DNA of 26,039 bases from Silene noctiflora (taxonomy: Eukaryota; Streptophyta; Magnoliopsida; Caryophyllales; Caryophyllaceae): positions 92,169 through 118,207 of the forward strand of contig VHZZ01001059.1 of NCBI GenBank assembly GCA_009801015.1. The letters are read 5' to 3'. The position numbers and the translations under genes were made by a program. This document shows, piece after piece, positions 19,588 to 26,039 of this stretch (the stretch's first letter is position 1; each line of letters opens with the position of its first letter). The notes beneath the pieces were generated by a model, which did not search any database, had not been told where the DNA came from, and saw nothing but the letters and a program-made list of their open reading frames with translations.

Positions 19588-19749
19588 CAATATTAACACA
19601 AATTCTTGTTTACAACCGTTGTAAACAAGAATAATTTACAACGGAGGTATAAATCCATCCAAACCTAACACTTTTTTAGGGGTGATAGTGCTTTTCACCC
19701 CTTCGTTGTAACTTACAACGGTTGTAAACAAGACTTACTGCAATATTAA
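19588..19749. mobile_element. Mutator-like MITE, 144 bp, with 9-bp target duplication
   Basis: CAATATTAA occurs at 19588-19596 and 19741-19749, a perfect 9-bp target duplication as made by Mutator-like elements. The element (19597-19740) begins CACAAATTCTTG and ends CAAGACTTACTG. Its inner terminal repeats are CTTGTTTACAACCGTTGTAA (19605) and the exact reverse complement (19714-19733). There is no coding capacity. The left end of a related copy forms the 3' end of SOT-A at 14366. Confidence 0.8.
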
Positions 19750-20085
19750 AGCACAACATTACAATCCTTTTTGCGTCAAATTGTCTTTCATCACAATTAT
19801 AACATGCATAACCCCTCACCTTTTTTCGACGACTTATTTACTGTGTAATAAAAACACCCACTCGCATAGACACACCAAAAATCGAAAAGGAAAATAACAC
19901 GCAATTTCTAAGAAACGAGTCACTTGATAACCCGAACCCTGATGATAAGTGAACTCATGCAAATCATCTAATCCAAATCAAACCCGCCTCGACTAGAACG
20001 AATAATATGGAATTATTGACCTAAAAAAACGCAAACGAGTACAATCACCTCGTACAACCTTAACTCGACCAAGAACCAAACCGAA
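19750..20085. other. Spacer including the probable SOT-B 3' UTR
   Basis: Non-coding DNA downstream of the minus-strand SOT-B stop codon. No strong AATAAA was identified on the minus strand. AT-rich text at 19990-20030 may serve as the 3' processing region. Confidence 0.35.
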
Positions 20086-21144
20086 TCACTCAATCGCCAC
20101 CTCTACCTCTACCTCATTTCGAGGAAGAAGTCGAAAGGACAATCCGGTGCCCTTGAGCTTTTGCTCCATTAATTCAATCATGTTGTTAGCCATTTCAGTC
20201 TTGAAATGGTTCTTCCAATCTCCCACTTCACCTTTTCTAAAAAAACTCTTCTTTTCAAAAATCTTATTCAGCACTCCATTCTTGTTAACCTCCATTCCCT
20301 TCAAACTCTTGATACTACAAAGCTCAATTATATCCTTTATAATCCCTTTATCTTCTTCCTCAGTCGAAAACGGTACACCCAAAAACTCGGCCAATCTCTT
20401 CAACTCAACAATGGTGTCATCCTTCAAGTCTTCATAGGTGATGAACAACACCTTGTCAGGACGCTCTGAACTCTGTTTCCAAAACCCTAGTACGTGTTCG
20501 AAGAACGGACCATAAACGAATCTCCCATTATAGAAATCCTCGGAAAAATCCTCGAAACAAGGTGGTTGATAGTTATCTCCAAGCTTTTTCTTCATCATAC
20601 TTATGATAAAGTACCATAATGACACAATTGTGTCTAATGGGTTTCGAGTAATGTACAAAACTCGACATTTCGAAGCCTTAATCGACTCAGGAAGCGACTC
20701 GTAAGGCAAATGGGTGAAGAAAAGTCTAGGAGAGGGAAGCTCATTAAGGTGCATAACACGAGGGTAATCAAAGACATTGCCATATATGGCTTCAAGGTTA
20801 AAAACAAGTTCATTTGGGTGATTTTTAACCAAAGGGTGGTTTTCGAGGTTAGGCTGGTTAGTTCGATTCATGATTGAAAAGAGTAAGGATCTTAGCCAGG
20901 TTGAGCCGGTTTTTGGAACGCTGGTGATGACAATATCGGTGTCACGAGCTTCGAAATGTCGTTGGAAATTGAGGATGTTGGAGAGTTGAGGACCATTGTG
21001 AAGAACCCAAAACTCTTGGTATTTGGTTAAGAGATCTGTTCCTCTGAAAGATGCCTTAGGAAGGGATTGTTTTAGTAGTTGAACTTCATCTTCTAGGGTT
21101 TGTGTTTGTGTTTCATCTTGCTTTTGCTCTTGGTTTTGATCCAT
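20086..21144 (-). CDS. Cytosolic sulfotransferase SOT-B, 352 aa, intronless
   Basis: A PAPS-dependent sulfotransferase of the plant cytosolic SOT family. It would sulfate a small hydroxylated metabolite; the acceptor is not predictable from sequence. The PAPS loop PKTGSTW is at 77-83. The catalytic His is H145 in THLPY. R167 and S175 in RNPLDTIVS bind the 3'-phosphate. The C-terminal RKGEVGDWK (303-311) keeps the conserved Lys. There is no signal peptide, which fits a cytosolic enzyme. The N-terminus is Gln-rich (DQNQEQKQDETQTQT). Unlike SOT-A it has a single start, typical length and no repeats there. It ends in an unusual acidic tail, NEVEVEVAIE, coded by a hexanucleotide repeat. Clearly paralogous to SOT-A throughout, with long shared blocks such as CGPFFEHVLG/YGPFFEHVLG and KVLF...YEDLKDD. 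Confidence 0.94.
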   Translation of the reverse strand: MDQNQEQKQDETQTQTLEDEVQLLKQSLPKASFRGTDLLTKYQEFWVLHNGPQLSNILNFQRHFEARDTDIVITSVPKTGSTWLRSLLFSIMNRTNQPNLENHPLVKNHPNELVFNLEAIYGNVFDYPRVMHLNELPSPRLFFTHLPYESLPESIKASKCRVLYITRNPLDTIVSLWYFIISMMKKKLGDNYQPPCFEDFSEDFYNGRFVYGPFFEHVLGFWKQSSERPDKVLFITYEDLKDDTIVELKRLAEFLGVPFSTEEEDKGIIKDIIELCSIKSLKGMEVNKNGVLNKIFEKKSFFRKGEVGDWKNHFKTEMANNMIELMEQKLKGTGLSFRLLPRNEVEVEVAIE

Positions 21145-21660
21145 TGAGAATAATGGAGTTAATTAGTGAGAAGACTTTGATGCACACTCACCTTTTTTTT
21201 ACAAGGTTTTGTGATTGTTAAGCAGAATCCTCTCCAACAAAGTGATGATTGTGATCACAAATGGCCATGTTACTTGAAAGTCCAAACTTTATGCTAATAC
21301 ATTATGGAGTACTTCTACCATCTAGGCTTTTTTTTAGCCCGTTTCTATAAAGGATAGTGATAGGATGTCGCTCGGTGAAACGAATTCTCAGCACCGTACC
21401 ACTGTATTTATGGGAAAAAAAAAAGATAAAAGAACGAGTAAAGTGGTTTTCGGTCTATGGTCCTCTATAATCTGCGGATTACATTTAGAATAAGCAAATT
21501 GCAAAAGTAAATTTTAAACAACAAATTATGTTAGAAGGTTTGGCTAAAGTATTTAATTACCTAAATTAATTAAGTGTTTTGTAATTAGGAAATTGAGATT
21601 TTTTTTTTTGCCCTCCATTTTATTCATCCAAATAGGGAATAAAAGTGGTAATGTTGTACC
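21145..21660. other. SOT-B 5' flank, no other gene seen
   Basis: Contains the SOT-B leader and promoter on the minus strand. TTTATAGAAA (minus strand, near 21345-21354) is a weak TATA candidate about 200 bases upstream of the start. No strong element was recognised. Poly-T and poly-A tracts occur near 21190, 21413 and 21598. Confidence 0.4.
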
Positions 21661-21663
21661 TTA

Positions 21664-23398
21664 GACCATCCCCAAGCAGAAAGTCGATTTAATCGGGTTA
21701 CCAAATTTTTTCCTTGTAATCACACTTTATTAATCTTGACTCACTTTCACCCTCCTAAGTAGAAGGTCACGACCTAAGTCACCAACCCAATCATTTTCCA
21801 TTTTCCATTTTCCAACATTTCCTATCATTTACCACATTCACCACCCAGCCAAAACCTTTCTCTTACTTTTTCAATTATTATTTACTAACATATTACAAAT
21901 AAGTTATTTTTGTCATTTTAATAAAATAAAAACTACTCAAATATTTTAAGTATATTAATTTTATAGGTACGTTTTTAAAAAAAAATCGAGTTAAAATTTT
22001 ATTGATAAGAAATAAACTTTATTGAAAACATGATTTAACATATAAAAAACCGCATACATAATTAAAAAAAATGATATTAGAAAACAATATATCGATTTTA
22101 TATTGACGAACGTATTTGAAATATTAATTAACCGTTTTATTTTGAAATTTCACTCGAACCAAATAAAACAAATAATTTAATTATAAAATAATAACTACGA
22201 GTATATAATATAAATATTTTTAATTCTGATATTAGATAAACAAAATATATTTAATTTAATCACCGTATTTTAAATCAAACAATTCTATTCAATGTAATAA
22301 TCGTATATTAAGTCGATGACTTAAACAAGTAATCGAGTCACGTTTATACGGTGTAACTTTGAATATTAAACAAACTACAAAAAAAAAAAAAAAGGAAAAT
22401 TTAAACGTGGATGAACCACAACAACACANCCCATACAACTTTTGGGAACTCTCCCAAATTAATCCCAAATTCATTCCCCACTATCCAGATCCTTCTAACC
22501 TTCCTTTCAAAAACTGGAAACCTTCAAATTATCGCCATCATCACCATCCACCATCCACAATCGCGATCGAATACCATCATCACCAATCGCCCGTCGTCTT
22601 TATTTTTTCCCAAATAAACAAACCAAGTTTCTAGATCGTTCATCTCCATTTGAAGTTTTTCCTCCTCAATCTTCGAACAAACCAAGTTCGTTGATGCACA
22701 AACCAAGATCGTTCCTGCACAAACAAAGGAGTTCGGTAAGGTATTTTGTGATTGATTTCGATTATTTTGTGTTGTGAAAGGTTTATTTCAATTATTTCAT
22801 CATCTCAATTATTTTCTGACTATTTTGGTGAATAAATTGGATTATTTTGTGATTGATTTCGATTATTTTGTGTTTATTTAAAATTTTGATGTATATATTG
22901 TTCATAACCATCAACATCACCATTGACATTTTTTTTCCTGGATTTTCTGTTGTTGATGTAATAGAATATAAGAATATAGAAAAAATTAAAGTTGGTCAAA
23001 AAATATCAAAATTGAGTTTATATGATAGTTAATCAAAAGATCTAGTCGTTTTTGTATGCTCATAATTTATTTTAGTTTGATTTAATCTACAATTCTGATT
23101 TCATTTATTTACTACTCTTTCTCCTTTCCTTTTGCAGACATGGGTGGAAAGAAGATGTGTGCAGATTGTCAACCTGCATATATTTTTTTGGCTTTGTACT
23201 TTTTTTGTGTGGAACCAATCAGAACACAACACCTATTAGGTCATGAATTGGGTCGCCCTTCTCAATTGAGGGTCACCAATTGACCTTCATTTAGTCAAGG
23301 TCGATCTAAACACTGTCTTAATACTTCTAAATTACGTCATTAGCATGACTCAACAAGGTCACGACCCAGTTGGTGACCTTGCTTGGGCGCGCATGGTC
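21664..23398. mobile_element. Internally deleted DNA transposon, about 1.7 kb
   Basis: The left end GACCATCCCCAAGCA (21664) and the reverse complement of the right end (GACCATGCGCGCCCAAGCA, 23380-23398) agree apart from a small gap. Flanking trinucleotides are TTA and ATA, nearly a Harbinger-type TTA target. Subterminal words such as GGTCACGACC recur in both arms (21765 and 23358). The interior looks like the front of a transposon gene: a His/Pro-rich stretch near 22410-22620, a possible splice donor (GGTAAGG near 22736), a long AT-rich stretch, and an acceptor (TTTGCAGACATGGG near 23133). It then stops, with no transposase recognisable. The ambiguous base at 22429 lies inside. Superfamily is inferred, not proven. 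Confidence 0.55.
22738..22880 (+). repeat. Short internal repeats (GATTGATTTCGATTATTTTGTG)
   Basis: The phrase TTGATTTCGATTATTTTGTG occurs at about 22753 and 22853, with related TTTCAATTATTT and CTCAATTATTTT phrases between. It lies in the proposed intron of the transposon. Simple sequence drift could have produced it. Confidence 0.6.
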
Positions 23399-23445
23399 AT
23401 AGACGTTGCCACTTATAATCCTTCAAGTGCTGCTCTAAACAACCC

Positions 23446-23594
23446 GAGTAGAGTTCTTTGCTATTTCTCTCTTCCCAAATAGCACAAGTGGCAACAACTA
23501 AGGACATCAGGCAGTATCACGAGTGTTTCTAGTGGTTTCAACGCTAAGAAATCCAGTGCATTTGGGCATTATGCTTACTTAAAGAACTCTACTC
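23446..23594. repeat. Inverted repeat (fold-back), 14-bp arms
   Basis: GAGTAGAGTTCTTT at 23446-23459 is the exact reverse complement of AAAGAACTCTACTC at 23581-23594, with 121 bases between. CAAC-type flanks extend the likeness weakly. It may be a small element or part of a larger repeat just outside the 1.7-kb transposon. Confidence 0.6.
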
Positions 23595-23599
23595 ATGTT

Positions 23600-25256
23600 G
23601 GTATGGTTTTCCATACCATTAACATTCATCCACGACTAGAGACTATACTTGAAGAGTTAAGAACGATTAACACCTAAGAGGGGGAAAGGGTGAATTAAGT
23701 GTACCTTTAAAAATTTTCTCCTTAACTTGGTTAATTGGTAACACAGATAAGAGCTAGAAAGTACAAGACTTGAGAAACTCAATTGATTGTGAGTTCACAA
23801 GTAGGTACAATAGGTCTATGTCACAGTATGAATGACTGTGACACGGAACTGACAACGAGATTAACAAGAAATAAACAAAAGTAAATGAATGTAAAATTAA
23901 ATGAACAAATAAGACGATGTATAAAAAATTGGTTCAGACTCTACTCCGAGGCCTACGTCCAACCGTTATTTTATTGCTTGTTTAGAAATTTACTCAAACT
24001 TACTAAACCCCTTATAATGAAAATAACTCGCCAACCAACCTCGGTTGCACTTGCTTGAAGCTACTCCGCTTCAAGCTAAGACTTCCACTTGCTCAAAGTT
24101 ACTCCACTTCAAGACTTAAGTTCTATCTCATAGGTTTACAAAGTCATAATTTCAGTGGTTCACTTAAGAACATGTAGATAACAATTAAGACCTAAACACG
24201 AGAATCATGGAACAAACTCAGATTTCACTGTGCAACGAATTGATACATGAAGATTTTACAGCTATTTCGAAAACAGTTGAAAACAGACTTAAAACGATTT
24301 TTGCAAACACTTAAGAAAACAAAGTTTTTGACTCGGAGATATTTTGCAAAGTTTACTCAATAAATGCTCTTAAAAGTTTTAGCAATAAATAAGAAATGAG
24401 ATATTTATAGAAAAAGAAATGTGTAAAGGAAGGATCCGGTCTAAAACACTTCTTCACTCTGTTGTCCAAGAGTTATTAGTACTAATCTCATTTAACAATG
24501 TTTAAAATAACAATCAGTTTGTAGGCTCAAGATAAAAATCTTTTTCTAAAGCAAAGAGTGTCTTACACAAAATTTTATGGGAACTCACAATTTTTCTATA
24601 AATAGAAAAGCAAAACACCTATTTTTGGAAATTAAATCAACTTGTAAGAACAAGATTGATATCTTTAAATCAATTTATAAAATAGATTCTTTTTGTATTT
24701 CAAATTTGTGTAAGAACATCTTTTGTAAACAAGAAGGCCTTTTGAAAGTTTAAACATTTGTTTGTCACGTTTTTCGAAATTCATTTTTCTTTACGAAAAT
24801 TCTCCAATTACTGTATCAGAAATTACGGTACATCACACTGTTGCATGGTTTTGCAGCCACTGACAAATTGAGAATGTTACACTACCTCACTTACAACATT
24901 TGACTTAGGCTAGAGATTTTCTTCATCTTGATTATTCTTGCACCATCTTTGAGGAGTAATTGTAAGCTTTAAATGCTATTAAAAATAACCAAGAAGCAAA
25001 CCATTAAATGACAAAAAAAAAATATGACATCATCAACCAAGTGTGGTCTAACAATACCAAACAACCCTACTGAACTAACAATCAAAGAAACTGTTGGCCA
25101 CGGTTTTCCATATTAGCTTTCCAGAAGCAACACCAATATAATTGACAATCGATTAAGATTAGTAGATTGTTACATTTCTTTGTAATATGTAATAAATTTT
25201 CCTTTTTTTTTTTTAAAATATACTTAACTATTATGTTGGATTGTTGGGATAAGCGG
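23600..25256. other. Probable TE-derived intergenic DNA, no gene seen
   Basis: The phrases CACCTAAGAGGGGGAAAGGG...GAATTAAG (about 23670) and CTCTACTCCGAGGCCTACGTC (about 23939) are familiar from dispersed plant repeats next to retrotransposon remnants (from memory, class uncertain). Around 24054-24117 the phrase CTTG(A/-)AGCTACTCC(G/A)CTTCAAG recurs in diverged form. No open frame of note was found. Confidence 0.35.
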
Positions 25257-25898
25257 TGTAACACCCCGTGTTAAACTCACCATCATTATTCCTAATTAGA
25301 GTAATTAAGTACGATTAGATGGTGATCAACCTTCAAATAACAAGCCAAACTTTAGATTGACGTAATGGTTGAATTTCGACTTAGTAGAACACACAAAACG
25401 AAACTACATGGTTTACCCGAATCAAATAGGAAATTATGTTATAAACCCGTACCTGTTACCCTACGCGCATATCCGTATGCAATAAAGTAATTAGTAAGAT
25501 CAATCATTTACTTTAGCATGTTAGTTAACGTCGTTAAGCAAAACCCGCATAAGTACAAAACTTGGCTTCTTAAAATGCCCCGAAAACGAGCATCCAGACT
25601 CCGATTGATGCGTTTCAAAAGCCTAGATTTATTATTTTTCCGAGCCCGTTGCAATGGTAATATTTTTAGCTGCAGGTAATAATGAATGGAACATTACCGT
25701 TTTGGGAGGATTAGATTCGTGATATGATCCCACTTGCCAACATTCTTCTTGATAATCCACTTGTTCACTACAACCTCCACCAACTTGATTTCTTACCTCC
25801 ACCCACTTGATAAATGTACCTCCATCCACTTGATCAACTTGCTAACAGCTAGATGATAATGTATTTAATAATGCATTAGAATAATGTCATCATCTTTA

Positions 25899-25911
25899 CT
25901 ATAAATAGGGG
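25899..25911 (+). promoter_or_regulatory. TATA box of the LTR
   Basis: CTATAAATAGGGG is a strong plant TATA box. It is placed about 640 bases into the LTR, with an expected start near 25930. Confidence 0.6.
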
Positions 25912-25937
25912 TATGAAAGCTTTAGAATCAATGCCAA

Positions 25938-26039
25938 AGATCACATCTCTCTAAAAATCTCTACACTTCTATTATTACTTCTACTAATAAGATCATATCT
26001 CTCTAAAAATTCTCTACACTTCTAGTATTACTTCTACTA
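25938..26039 (+). repeat. 52-bp tandem repeat in the LTR R region
   Basis: AGATCACATCTCTCTAAAAA... at 25938 recurs as AGATCATATCTCTCTAAAAA... at 25990. About four differences separate the copies over 50 bases. The second copy is cut by the end of the window, so the number of units is unknown. Confidence 0.85.

Larger units (their letters stand above)
25257..26039 (+). mobile_element. LTR of a retrotransposon, cut by the window edge
   Basis: Starts TGTAACACCCCGTG, a common 5' beginning of plant LTRs (TG terminus). It has typical LTR promoter structure near the far end: CTATAAATAGGGG at 25899-25911, then a C/T/A-rich likely R region. Downstream of the TATA box a 52-bp unit is tandemly repeated. 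The 3' end of the LTR, the primer-binding site and any gag-pol lie beyond the window, so it could also be a solo LTR. Confidence 0.55.

Noticed and set aside
22359..22634. 91-codon frame with His-rich stretch
   Set aside because: It starts in an A-run, contains the ambiguous base and sits inside the deleted transposon. No recognised domain; treated as transposon interior rather than a host gene.

Overview
This window is nuclear DNA from a flowering plant, most likely a eudicot. The main gene has 17 exons with AT-rich GT-AG introns. The intergenic space is AT-rich and full of small plant-type transposons (Helitron, Tourist-like and Mutator-like MITEs, SINEs, an LTR). There is one ambiguous base, at 22429. 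The species cannot be fixed from the sequence.

Region 1 (about 315-11850, + strand) is a complete gene for UDP-sugar pyrophosphorylase (USP). It has a TATA box, a pyrimidine-rich 5' UTR holding a start-stop AUG-UAA, and 17 exons that join in frame to 620 codons plus stop. Its introns carry a complete non-autonomous Helitron, older TE relics and a nested MITE. They also hold four independent local tandem duplications (two in intron 3, one each in introns 5 and 16).

Region 2 (about 12169-14530, + strand) holds an intronless cytosolic sulfotransferase gene, SOT-A. A SINE with target-site duplications lies upstream. Two features of SOT-A are unusual. Its start codon lies inside a coding minisatellite that has multiplied the initiator ATG. 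Its last eight residues and stop codon are supplied by the terminal inverted repeat of a MITE whose fuller sister copy lies 5 kb away at 19597-19740.

Region 3 (14463-20085) is intergenic. It contains a Tourist-like MITE, a tiny poly(A)-tailed retro-insertion with target duplications, a Stowaway-like remnant and the sister MITE with a 9-bp target duplication.

Region 4 (20086-21144, - strand) is a second intronless sulfotransferase gene, SOT-B. It is convergent with SOT-A and has all the canonical PAPS-binding residues.

Region 5 (21664-26039) is transposon territory. It holds a 1.7-kb internally deleted DNA transposon, a fold-back, repeat-like DNA, and the start of an LTR retrotransposon whose LTR runs off the right edge.

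USP makes UDP-sugars from salvaged sugar-1-phosphates. The two SOTs transfer sulfate from PAPS to small hydroxylated metabolites. There is no evidence that the neighbours act together; the two SOTs look like a small dispersed paralogue cluster. I found no clearly new multi-gene system. The most notable observation is the transposon-derived 3' end, together with the repeat-derived 5' end, of SOT-A.
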